Part shown: positions 34,853 to 47,294 of the stretch, piece after piece
Numbering within the stretch: the first letter of the stretch is position 1
Layout: each line of letters begins with the position of its first letter
From: Brassica napus
Lineage: Eukaryota; Streptophyta; Magnoliopsida; Brassicales; Brassicaceae
DNA length: 64,000 bases
Reading direction: 5' to 3'
Assembly (NCBI RefSeq): GCF_020379485.1
Contig: NC_063445.1
Span: forward strand, 50,121,422 to 50,185,421
Notes under the pieces: generated by a model
Database searches by the model: none
Told to the model about the DNA's origin: nothing
The model's input: only the letters and a program-made list of their open reading frames with translations
Program-made: the position numbers and the translations under genes

Positions 34853-35436
34853 TGTAGAGTTCAATCACAGCTCTAACAAGACTTTGTTGAGAGATTCGAA
34901 GCTATGGTATCGTTAGCTCCTAATCTCAGGTCCCTTGATCTTTTCCATTGATTCAATCCTTGTTCATGATTCAAGAATTTTTCACTCAGTTCACGGCCGC
35001 ACCGCTACATCTGGGGTGGATCCAGGATCCACAACATCCACTATGAAGTATCGGAAAACACCTCTGATGTGGTTTACAAGATCATCACTCTCTCTGTCCT
35101 GGATATACAAACCCTAGAGAGTATACAAGAGATAATACAAGAGAAGTATATGGCTAAGAGCTAAGCCTAGAATACACATATATATATATATATATATAGC
35201 TAGCTTACTCTATCTCTACAAGAGACGCCATGGAAGCATTCTTAGGATGCTTTAGGCTCTTGCCTCCCATAGACTTGGCTTGTGCTTAGAGATCCATGTC
35301 GTGATCTCTCCTTCTTTGTATTGTGAGTACTTGACCTAATGGGCTTATTCGATTAGGTCTATAGATTGTCTGTGCGTGACTTGTGCAAGTCGCCCCAGCC
35401 GATGAACAAGTCCGATGGGTTTGACAAAACCTCACA
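34853..35436 (-). repeat. 3' LTR of the 16-kb element
   Basis: 584 bp; pairs with 50593-51157. Confidence 0.85.
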
Positions 35437-38400
35437 AAACTCCACCTGTTTGGTCCAAGTCCATAACCCTTTCTTTGTGCCGACACCTCCTGATGCTTGA
35501 GTAAGCCTGCTCATCTTCTGCATCTTCTTGTCTTCTCTTATCTCTTCTCACTTCTCTCAGCTCCACCGTGAGTCATGCTTGAAGTCCCTTTATGATCTTT
35601 TTGAAACCTGCGTAAGCTTACACTTATACACCACAACGCTTAAGTAGATTAAACAATTAAATCCACTTAGCCTCATCAATGAAAATAGACATCATCCTTG
35701 ATGAAGGGTATGTGACAATCCCATTGCCATTATGAATTTCCATCACCTTCATCTATTGTCTTGAGTTGCGAACCCAACTGCTACACTCCAAGTGTCAAGC
35801 TCAACTCCTCATTGACGTTGTGTTACCTCATATCCTGTTACTTCTCGTGAACTTATCAACAACACAACCTTGCTGTTAAAATCACGAACCTGTTCAAGTG
35901 CTTGAACAAAAACCTTAGCATCCTTCTGCAAATTGATTTCCTCCTTAGCTTTTCGATTCCACTCATGTGCACCGAGCCTTGAACCAAATTCCATGAATAC
36001 TGTGAAACAACCTTTGAACCATATATGCTTTAGACCTGAAACAACCTCTGATTCTCTACTTATTTAAAACACTCCAGCCTTGAACACCTTTTTGTACCGC
36101 TGTTACTCTGAACATGACCCGCCATCCAACCATCACTGCTGGACAGACTTTCGACACAACCTTAGTTCACCCTTCATGTTGTTAACAGAAATTGCTACCA
36201 CATAATTCTCCTTGAATCAACCGCAAACCTCGAAGTCACTCATGCTCCATATCTCTGAAACAGTCCTTGACTTAACATTGATGTTCTTGAACAGATTACA
36301 CTTGAGCATCACTTTGTACCGTTATTATCACAAGTAGGTCACGCGCCTAAAACCACATGATTAGAAAGACTTTCGACATAAATATCTTTGCTCCACCATT
36401 TGATCAACCTGTTCTGCAACAACAGAACCCCACTAACAGATTTAGTCTCCACTGCTAGTTAAATGAACTGAGCCTCGTACCATCTAATCCATGATACGCC
36501 TTGGCTCTCCTCACGAGCTGCATATAATGTCTTATCTAGAATCCCTAATATCCTTCCTTTACTAATCTGTGACTTCATTATCTCAATACCCTTCTTGTGT
36601 TGAGATGTCTCCAAAACCGAAACATGTGCATCACCACAACGACTTGAACACGCCTGTTAGTCATTGAACTCTCATGGCCATCGATGAGTATCTGGCCATT
36701 TGCTAATGGACTTTCCTAAAGAAACAGCCTCAGTACTCCCCTTTTATGCGAAAATATATCCAGAACTACACTTGTTCTGTTCTCTTAAATACAATTGGAT
36801 TTTCCTTGCATTTAGACCTTCATGAAAGCTTCTTTCAGTTCCATGACTTGAGCTTAAGATGAGTCTGCTTGTAGAGAAGAAGTCTTACCCTTCCTGAGAT
36901 GGACAAACTGTAAGACAATTCCATGCAATGTCTTCTAACAATTTCTTACTTTGTTTTATCTCACCATTCTTCATCTTCACTGCTCAATATTTTAGTATCT
37001 CTTGATACTTACTTCCCTTCAGTTTAACTAAGTACCTCATCACGTGTTATCTTTATCATACATGACTCCTTTGTATCATATTCACTACAGTGTGTTCTTG
37101 ATACATATGTCGAATTACTTGTCTCGCCTACAAGTTCCCTTATGTAAGACTCCTTTTACAAATCTCCTTATGATGTGTCTTGTACTTTTAACTGATCTTG
37201 ACACTCATGGCCATGACACTTTGAACATGTCCACGAACCAATTTCTGTTTCAGCTCTTAGTCTCTTGAGCTGACCATGTTGCTAACTGAAACTCTTACCC
37301 TTCAGCTGAACCAATCAAGACATCTTCTAAACCAGTGGCTAACTCCACCTAGAATCATATTATATATATCAATGATGCATCAATCCTTATATAATCTCAA
37401 TGGCTCCACCTGAATCAAATAACCTTTTAGAAGTACCATGTCTCTGTAACTAAGTTTCTGCAACTGTTCGTTGTTCAAGTCGGCCCTTCACAGTATCTCA
37501 CATCATCAAAGCCTGTGATGCTCCTGAGATAATCTCTTACAGCTTCTCTCATGTCAAAACTTGAACCCATGACGAGTTTCTCCAGCTGTAACTATACCTG
37601 AACCATGACCTGTTCAAGCATGAAGTTCTGACCTGGTTAAGTCTTCAAATTTCTCCTTGTCCTTTTGAGGTTCGATTTTTATCCGAGAGCTCCACCTTGA
37701 CACCTATGGTCGTGACACCAGACCAGCGTCCTTTACTTCTCTTCTGAGTCTATTCATCTTGAATTTTTGACTCAGACATCCTTGACGATTCCTCTTAAGT
37801 ATAACTCACACACGCTTTTACTAGCTATGGTAGCGACTTTCTGATTTTTGAACAAGTGTTGATGATTGTTGTCTTATACCCTTTATCCTCAGGATTACAA
37901 CCAGTCGTAACAACCTGTTCAACTCAATTTTGTCGGTGCATTTTTCTTTGCTTTTGACCAGAATCTTCAAGTTAAGTCTAACATTGAATCGCCTTTCCCT
38001 TTGGTTTCCTGTCACTCACACGACCTTACTAAAGATACTACATGATGTTACGACAAATAGCCATTTGCTCCAGCATAATATTTGTAGGCTTTACACACTT
38101 TATGCCTTCTATCTAGTTGCTTCTTCGTAGAGGTACAACCTAGTTCTGCCACACTGACTTGGTGACTATTCTGGCTTTCTTCTTACCAACCAGAAACTTT
38201 GCTTCTCATGCACCCACGAGAATGACTTGAACTGACCCAAAACAGAATCACCTCTGTTTCGTCAAAATGTTGTCACACGACAACTAACATGTGCAGCTGC
38301 AAGATCCGTTGATCATCTTTCGCAAAGATAATCTGCATTCCTTGTGATCTCTGAAAAACCTTTAGTCTTTGTGAGATTGACGACCTTTGATTCCTTCTCC

Positions 38401-39310
38401 TTAAGCCTAACTCTGACTTAATGTGAGTCTGTCTTCCCTTGAGATATCCTCCATCTCAAACGACTTAAATGAATCTCCAACTGCAGATCACGAACACACC
38501 CACCTGTGCAGCTGTTTTTGCTGCAGCTTACACGGGTCTTTCCTTTCTTGCAAATATCGTTGCATCCATTGCAAGTCTCTCATCATGATTTCACCAACCT
38601 GAAATCATCACGTGCATTGAGATAATCCTCCGTGAACGTTTCTTCATCTGCCTCTGATGTTCTCATTGTCTACCACAAACTAACGCTGCATGCTTCTTCT
38701 CTGATAATGCCTATCTTTCAACATCATCTTGGTTCGTCACACCTGAAAATAGTCATAAGATCTTGACTACGAATCTATTGTTTCTTCTTCTCCAGAATTT
38801 CCAGCTGATGTCAATGCTAACTTGAAGCTCATGCGGAACCTGAATCACTACTGCCTCAAACTAGAAGCCCTTTGACTCAATCCTAACCAACCTCAACAGC
38901 CTGTAGACACCAAATTTCTGAGAATTTCCTTTGTAACAATCTGAATGAACACATTGCCTTAAACATCAATGTGAACTGCTGATGTTGCCAACAGATCCCG
39001 CCTCTTAGCTTAACTTGCTAAGAAGACTTTCGACGCAAATAATCTCTACTCAACCTCTGCTCAAACAAATCATTAGCTATGCAACTGTGATACCATGTAG
39101 ACCAATTTGTTTTCCCCTCATATGCCCTGAGAAACCAAAACAAACTATTACCAAATCATATACAGAAAACCCGAAACATACATGTTTCTATCATGCATCA
39201 ATCTCGATTTGACACCGTCACATGTTCAGCCAAACTCCGCCTTGAACAAGTAACTCCTCGTTCTCGCAGATTCATCCCAGCAGAAAACTATGTGTTACGC
39301 CAAACAATAT
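35437..39310 (-). other. Interior of the LARD-like element, left part
   Basis: Nearly 4 kb without a supported reading frame. Motifs such as AGACTTTCGAC recur (near 36147, 36367 and 39022) along with many GTTCAAG/CTTGAAC and CAGCTGCA words, suggesting old internal duplications. It could be a decayed copia interior, but I cannot identify any domain. Confidence 0.5.
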
Positions 39311-40744
39311 TGATACCACTCAAATTACCCTAAGGAGTGATTTATACTCTCTCAAATAAGAGGTCGAGTTGTAGTACGTAGGGATCGAATTCACAGGGAG
39401 CTAGGGAACTTAAGAAATCTAATATGATTTGTTAAGCTAGATGGTTTCAAAGATTTAAATGTAAATTGCAGTTTTATATTGAATAAGTATTTGTTCAATA
39501 GGTTGATTGAGGTTTTGGTGCTTAAAAAGGAAATAGTTAGACTTAGGGTTTTTATTCAGGAAACTTGGGATTATAATCCTATAGATGCCTCATGAGTTGC
39601 ATGCATGATAATGTAAAGTTCAATAGGTTGATTGAGGTTTTGGTGCTTAAAAAGGAAATAGTTAGACTTAGGGTTTTTATTCAGGAAACTTGGGATTATA
39701 ATCCTATAGATGCCTCATGAGTTGCATGCATGATAATGTAAAGCTCAACTACTTAGTCAACAAGTCCATCATCATTCGCAATGTTTGGACTTGTCTATTA
39801 ACTAGATCTAATGATCTCAACTATCGTATGTCGATCAATAGAAAGTGTCGATTGATGATCCTATAGGGATATCGATCGATACACCTTTCGCTCCGTCGAT
39901 CGATTATTCAATAATGATATCGATCGACGCTTCTAGTTAAGCTTTATCCGCGGGTTGAATGAATGCTTACTAAGCTCACTAGATCAGCTCTCGCCTTACT
40001 CATAGCAAGAAACTTAGCTCAGTTAAAATGTTTTCAGGATGAGAATGAAGCTCTCGCTTTTATCTATCAATCCTAGGGCAGGTTCTAGGTAGCTAATCTA
40101 GAGACATGCATTAATGAACAATCCTAATGACAATTACCACAACTCAGCAATCTATAGTTGGGGCTAATCCCTCCTAACCTATTTAAACCCTAAAATATAA
40201 CAATGGAACTATTCAGACATAGCTAAACAATTCATAACAACAATTAGGTAACAAAACTTCATTAGAATATTAAATAGATATTAATGGAGTTCCAATCAGA
40301 AATTATAACTTTGGATCTTCTCTCCAATCTATCAAAATCCTAGAAAATCTTGCTGTAAATTTAATAAAACTAGAAAAGCACACTTTGCCTCTAACATGGT
40401 GGCAAATCTTATATAATTAGGTTAAAAATTTTCAGGGGCAATCTTGTAAATTGGTGAAGACTTGGGCTTCAAGTCGGCTGTGACCAAACATGATTTCTGC
40501 GCGCTTCGCTGTCGATCGATGTCAAGATATGAACATCGATCGATTATTCCTCTCCAATATCGACCGATGGTCGAGCTCGATGGTCGGGTGCTTGCTCCAA
40601 ATATCTCCAAGATGCTCCAAAATCATCACTTATCTCCAAACCACTCCTGATCTTATAAATATAATAAATAGACTATAATATAATAATTATTAGTAAAAAC
40701 ACCTATAAACCATGGATGAAAATGGGTCAAATCCATGGTCTATC
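39311..40744 (-). repeat. 3' LTR of the Athila-like element, with internal duplication
   Basis: A 125-bp block at 39494-39618 is repeated at 39619-39743; the partner LTR has it once. CGATCGAT motifs occur at about 39870-39925 and 40510-40560. Confidence 0.85.
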
Positions 40745-42542
40745 AACTCCCCTAGACTTACCCTTTTGCTTGTCCTCAAGCAAAACAAACAGGCAGTCTC
40801 TCTGAAAGAGGTTTTAAAACAGCAGGGATTCACATGATTTAAAACTTAGAATCATAACCTCTACAACATTGTAATCCACATCTAAAAAGTCATAATCACA
40901 AAGGCACATTATACCATATCCTAGCTTAGCAACCAAATTCATTTAGCCAACAACTTAGCAAATCTTGTCTGACATTCCCCTCTACCAACCTCATTTCTTT
41001 TCATAAATAAAAGTGTAGGCTTAACCTTGGGGGTATCGATCACAGGATGCAAGGACTTTCAAACAAGTATCTGGACCTGCAGATAAACATTAGTTCATAT
41101 CCTCTCTCTCTACTAATTTTCTCTCTTAGTCAAAATCTGCTTATTTAGCAAGATCATTGACCAAGATTGGACAGACTTCCATGAATCAAGCCTTAATGGT
41201 GGTTGCCACTAAGTCCTGTTCACTTATTTTTGACCTATATCTTAGGATTATTTGTGAAGCAAGCCTTAATGGTTGTAGCCACCAAGTCATGTTCTAATCC
41301 TTTACCTATAGAATTCTTACGAAGAAAGTCTTAATGTTGTAGCCACCAAGTCCTGTTCGAATTCTTTCCTAATAAATCTCTAATATAATAATAATAAATA
41401 ATATATATATATGTTTTATTCTATCTATCTGTAATTTGGAAAATAGAGAGAGAAAGGGTGATTAATCTATCTACACAAGGCTTTACCTTCCAGACTTGTT
41501 TGAAGAATCCGATCCCATGCATACCAAACCCGAAGACAAGCAGTTGTGTCAAGTTTAGGGTTGGAGGTCAGCTTTGCTTCCTTCAAACAATCTCAGCAAG
41601 TGTGAATAGTTGACAGGTTGATCCACTTGAGTATCTTTAGTACTATCTGCAATCAGTAAATCTAGAATGGTGCTAAAGAGTGGTTAGATAACAAGCAAAA
41701 TCTATAAGTTCATTATCCCCTCTTGACTCAATAAAACTTTTTGAAAAAGTTTTTAATAAAACTCAAATAAATTACTATCAGTAAACCTCCCCCCAGACTT
41801 AAACTACACTGTCCCCCGTGTAAATTCAGTTGGAGTTATGGTGAAAACTAAATCATAAAGACTCAATGTAACAAGTAAGAACGATATACCAGACCAGAAT
41901 GGATGTCGACCGATGTAGGGATGTTGATATCGGTCACGGCAGGTTAGGCAATGTCGATCGATGTCAACAGCTTCTCGTCGGTCGATACTCATGGCAATCG
42001 TCTACTTGGATCTATTTTTTTATTTTTATGACCTGCAATAATTAAAAACCAACATAAATAGTATATCAATAAAAACTAAATAAATATTACCTAATAGTGG
42101 GTTGCCTCCCACTCAGTGCTTTGTTATAGTCATTTAGCTTGACTTTGGAGGTGATTGAGCTAGTAGTGTTGAAAGCTGGAACTTGTTGGAAGACAAGTAT
42201 CCATCTCTTCTTTGCGCTTGTTGAACCATGTACCAGTGAAGTCTCTCATAGCTTCATTCCCTCTACGCCATTTTTCTTTCATTGTTGCAGTTGTGTTTTC
42301 CATCCTCTACAATCTTTCTTCAAGACTCTCCAGGTCGAACTAATGTCTCCTAAGTGTGGCGTAAGTGTCAACTGAGATCTCCTCTCCATGGTAATGTGTG
42401 TAGGATATGTCTGATGTCATCTTTGGTACTAGCAGCCTAGGTTTGTAGCGTTGTCGACCAATGTTCTATGATAAATGTCAGTCGATTTGTTGTTGCCTCT
42501 GTCGATCGATGTCGATGCCTCTGGTCGACGGGCAATGTAACT
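40745..42542 (-). other. 3' untranslated interior of the Athila-like element
   Basis: No coding similarity recognised. AGCC(T)TAATG and TAGCCACCAAGTC(C/A)TGTTC recur three times around 41180-41360. One CGATCGATGT cluster lies at about 41905-41990. This is where pol would be expected in a complete element. Confidence 0.5.
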
Positions 42543-43922
42543 CTAAATCTCCACCAATTCCCCTTGCATAGCTTCAATCTTGGAAATCAAAGCACTGATG
42601 TTAAGATCCATTGGGAAATAGATGTCATCACATCTCCCATCAAGCCTCTCTTCTGTAGTTTCCAGAGCTCTATAGATCTCTTTTACCAACTTATCTATCT
42701 CTTCCCTGGTGTGAAAGTTTTGTTGAGACTTCATCGTATGTGGGCATGGTGGATCATTGTCGACCGATGTTGGCATCATGTTGTCGATCGATGTTCGTTG
42801 ACAAATGTTGATCGATGTATGTTGATCTCTGTCGATCGATGACAATCGAGCAACGTCAGTCACATTCTGAATTCTGGCTATGTCTTGCTTCATCTCCTCC
42901 ATGCAAGTAGTTAGCCAACTGATATTATCATTCAATGAATAGTAGACACCATCAAGCTTCATCTGGAAAGCTTCTTTGTTATTCTCTTGTTCTCCACAAA
43001 CTCCATAGAACATCTCATTAATCTCGTCCTTGGTGTAGATCTCTGGTACCAGCTTTGTCTGTGTGAATAGGTTAGCATGTTCAGGAAGACATAGGTAGCT
43101 TGGCTCATCTCTCGAAGCTCTTTCCAGAACTCTTCTGATATCTGTGTTGTGAAGACGAATGGTGTTTCCATATAGATCTCTGGCGTATCCATGTTCATAT
43201 CTGTAGACGCCATACTGATCATTTTCTTCCCAGTAGAATCTCCTGGTACCATGGGAATCAAAATCTCTTCTTCAGAATTCTGGCTGTCTGTCGATCGATG
43301 TTGGGATGGCAATGTCGATCGATGGTCGAGTGGGATTGCGTGACCTTATTTTGAAGCTTTTGTCTATGCCACCAGCTGCGTCATAAAACTCCTTTGTATC
43401 CTTCTGTTGGTATTTTGGAATGTTGCGTTGATGAACGAACAAATTTTCTGCTCCATTGGCTGTCTGAAGGATGTCTGCAATATCTTTTCGAGATACATTC
43501 AGTATAGGTCTGTCTATTGCTCTTGCGTGCCCATCTGAGTCCCTGAAAATACCAAATTCGTCTGGAGTTAGATACTCGTTATTAAATTTATCTCTTTCGC
43601 TTACAGTGGTTATTGGTTTAGAGCGGATGTCGATCGATGTTGAAGGATTTATGTCGATCAATGTTGAAGGGTTTATGTCGATCGATGGAAGGTGTGCTCT
43701 GTCGATCGGATGCGTGTATCGTGTTCTTCCCCAAGCAGTTTCTGATTGATGTTGAGCTGTTTGATCTCGTCTTTGCATGTTGAGAAGTTCCTCATAAGTG
43801 AAACCTTCATGTAGTTCATCTGCTCCTGGCTCATAAATTGTTGTTTCTACTGCATAGATTTCGTGATGGTGATCATCTGCCCAACTGCCAATCGAGTAGT
43901 TTCCCTCTCTTACTCGGTTCAC
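42543..43922 (-). pseudogene. Ser-Ile-Asp repeat region of the Athila-like element
   Basis: Three overlapping - strand frames (43922-43272, 43312-42959, 43013-42543) form a continuous region downstream of the protease. The first has repeated SIDI/LIDI/SIDR units (HPIDRAHLPSIDINPSTLID and similar) encoded by TCGATCGATG-type DNA. The last has a helical segment (MEEMKQDIARIQ) and more SID units. The function is unknown and I know no enzyme domain that matches. Frameshifts between segments suggest this copy is decayed or that my frame joins are incomplete. Confidence 0.55.
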
Positions 43923-43979
43923 TTCCGCGTCGATCGATGAGTAGTTGGCGATGTTGGTCGATGCGCGTTTTCGGTTTCT

Positions 43980-44968
43980 CTAAGGAGGTTGAGTATCAAT
44001 CGATGGTGCATTCCTTTTCCAAGAGGAATGATGTAGAAGTGTATCCTCCTCATCAAGGACGGCTTTGTACTCGGTAGCTCGTTCATCCTCATAGTCTTCA
44101 TCATACTCTTCTGTATGCATGTGTTGTCTAGTGTACACGACAATTGTGGGATTGTAGTAGTCGTTCTCCCAATCATCTAGACGACTATCGACCGATTCTT
44201 TATGTGGTATGTTGGTCGATTTCTGATGGCCATTGTCGATCGATGTTGCTGTGTGAGTCTCGATCGATGTTGAGTATTCCGTCTCGTACTCGACTCCACA
44301 ATGGCAAGCTGCAATGATTCCTGGATCATTGATTCTTCTGGAGGACATATGTGGCTTCTTGATTGGAATGGGGTCATAGTGGGCATTAGGATCTATGAGT
44401 GTTAGACACAACTGGTTTGTTTGTAAGTTGCACACTGCTCCCACTGTTGATAAAAAAGCTCTCCCAAGTAGTAGAGAAGAGTTCCAGTTTAGCTTGATGT
44501 CTAAGACATGGAAATCAACTAGAACTAGGGCATTACCAATCTGCACCTCTAGGTCTCTTACAATTCCTCCTGAGTTCCTCTGGGAACAATCCACAAAAGT
44601 GAACAGTTCCTGTGAAGGCTCCACCTACAGATCCAGATGGTCTGCCATAACCTTAGGTAGGATGCTGACTGACGCTCCTGTGTCACAAAGACATGTGGAA
44701 ATTCAATACCCTTCACCTTGCATAGTATTACAAATTTCCCATGATCACTCTTCTTCTTCAATGTAATCCTCATCCTCATCTTTTCTCTAACTTCACAGAA
44801 CATTCTCTTGATGTCTTCTTCTTTCTCTCTAGTTTCTCTGAAGAACATCCACAATCTGTGAGTATAATAAGCCTCCTCGAATGGCTTATCTATAGGAATT
44901 CTGAAGACTCTCTTTCGGAAATTTTCCTTTTCCTTTTCATTAGCCCCCCTCTTCAGATGTTTCGCCAC
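43980..44968 (-). pseudogene. Aspartic protease region of the Athila-like element
   Basis: On the - strand KFVILCKVKGIEFPH is followed, after a frame change, by CDTGASVS (about 44667-44687). This is the retroviral-type aspartic protease active site. EPSQELFTFVDCSQRN and LLLGRAFLSTVGAVCNL complete the fold. More SID units follow. The frameshift between KGIEFPH and CDTGAS breaks this copy. Confidence 0.75.
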
Positions 44969-45180
44969 TTTTTCCTTTCTTCTCCTTAGGGTTCTTCCAG
45001 TAGGAACCCTATCCTCTTCCGTATGATCTTTTCCATCATCTAAAGTGTCCTGACGGTCTCTGGTGGGTTTTCTAAAGGTTTGGGTTTGGGCATGAGTGCA
45101 TTAAAACATGCAACATCTATCTTTGGCATCTGTACTCGGTAGGTAATAGGTGCTTGTCGATCGATAGGCGCTGGAGGTTG

Positions 45181-47200
45181 TCAATCGATGGCGGCCTCTG
45201 TTTGTCGAGCGATATTATATTTTCCATGTCGATCGATGGAGGTATCAGCTCGTCGAGCGATTCGAACGTTATCAGGGCTGGGCGGATGTGGGTGTTTCGC
45301 TGCGAACTCCTCGTGAGTCAGAATCCTTACGGCATTGAAAGATGCGGTTGACTCCGTTGGTGTCATCGTTCGATGCTCTGGAGATCCTGATTGATTTGGA
45401 CTAGCTGTCGTCAATCGATGTTTGAAGTCTGGTGCCGATCGACACCAATGCGATCCGCCGAAACTCATCAAACTTTCTACTTCGAAATCTCCTTCTTGCA
45501 GCTTCTCTTCCGTCACCACTTGCCAAAAATCATCCTCAATGATGGCATTCACGTGGTGTTTCATCACATCATCCCCTACCACTCTTGTCAAGGCTTCTTG
45601 CCTCTTGACAGCATCTCCTGTCTGCACAACCTGCATCTTCAGCTTCTTCACATGAGTGCTCAAAGTCTCAAACTTTGTGTTCAGGTTGGTGTAGACAGAG
45701 TCAATCTTCCCATTGACGTCCACTGTCATTCGCTGCTGTGTCTCAAGAACTCTATCCAGAATCTCTTCAATCTTGCTCTCTTGAGTAGGCGACGGTGGCT
45801 TCTGGTAGTTGGAACTTCCATAATTCATGTTTTTGATGTAGTTGCTGTTGTAGGGTTTCTGGTACTGCGAACTCTGGTTGAAATTTCCCCTATTTCCATA
45901 GGAATTCCTGTTTCCATCCTGGTTTCCAGAACCTTGGAATCCAGTTCCACCAATGAAGTTCACTTCTTCTTCTTCCTCTGCTATACCCTCTGTGTCTACA
46001 ACTTCTGCATCTTCAACCAAGCAAACTTGCTTCCTGAGAAGCTTGTGAACACTATCCAGCTTTGCTTTCACCTCATCCATCTGATCATTCCTAAGGATGG
46101 TGGCAGACTTTTTTCTCTCAAAATCAGTGTTTTTGGTGTTGTTGCTAGATGCTAGGTTTTCAATCACCTTTACTGCCTCTTCTGGATTCCTGGTGTTGAA
46201 GTTCCCATTGCTAGAAGCATAAAGAGCCATCTGGTATTGCACCGTGATGCCTCTGTAGAAAGTACTGAGCAGTTGTACTTCATTGAATCCATGGTGTGGA
46301 CAATCTCTCTGATAAGACTTGAATCTGATCCAAGAGCCTCTGAATGATTCTGCAGGCCCCTGAGAGAAGGTAACGATCTTGCTCCTCAAGTCTTCATCGC
46401 GTGCTTCATTAAAGAAATTTCATAAGAATGCATTCTTGATGTCGCTCCAGGATGTGAGAGATCCTGGTGGTAGCTGCTTAAGCAAATGAGAAGCTTCTCC
46501 AGCAAGAGAGAACTTGAGGAGCTTGCATAGGAGATAATCCTCTGGGACTCCTTTGACTTTAATTGCAGATATCAGATCCTCGAACCTCTACAGATGGTCC
46601 ATAGGATGCTCGTGAGACAATCCATGGTAGGGTATCTGTCCCACGAGTGTGTAGTATTGCGCCTTCAACTCAAAATCCCTCTGAATAATGGGAGGACGAA
46701 TGGCTGATATGTTGGTGTAGAACTGATCTGGACGGTTGTAGTCAGCCAATGTCTTGGGTCGCGCAACCACATCTATAGGTAAAGTAGCACCTGTAGCATT
46801 AGCATCAGACTTAGGGATTGTAGCCCCCTGAGCATCTATCCTCTGACCTGCTGCATTACGCAGATGACCCTCCTGGTCATGCAGGTCACTATTATCATCT
46901 CGTACCAGTATCAAAGTCGCAACCATGTCTTGCGGTTCAGTATCGATCGATGTCTGGGATGGAGTATCGATCGATGTCGGTGGATGGAAGATGAGTGTCT
47001 TCGGTCGACGATGGTGAGCGAGTATCGGTCGACGGGGCTAGTGTCTGGGTCGACGGTGGTTGAACGAAATCGAGCGACGAACGGGTGTTGTTGTCGGTCG
47101 ATAAGGAGCGCGCTTCTTTGCGGATTGAACACTCCAAACTTGCAGGATCTGGTGAGAATAGTAGTAGAGTTTCCTTGTTGCTTCTAGTACTGCTGGACAT
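45181..47200 (-). pseudogene. gag region of the Athila-like element
   Basis: The - strand frames 47200-46937, 46926-46588 and 46389-45181 read continuously as a gag. The first carries PSTDIDRY repeats. The second has NRPDQFYTNISAIRPP and YTLVGQIPYHGL. The third has FSQGPAESFRGSWIRFKSYQ, CPHHGFNEVQLLSTFYRGI and SNGNFNTRNPEEAVKVIENL, the classic Athila/retrotrans_gag core, then coiled-coil and SIDR tail. In-frame stops separate the pieces. It would form the particle coat if intact. Confidence 0.85.
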
Positions 47201-47294
47201 GTACCTGAAAATCCAAGAAATTTTTTTTGTGTCAGCACTTAATAAAAATTAGATCGATTAGGCGATCAAAGCTTCCCGGCAACGGCACCAAATA

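Noticed and set aside
45391..46155. 254-residue + strand reading frame
   Set aside because: It lies antisense to the well-supported gag region of the Athila-like element and has no recognisable domain.
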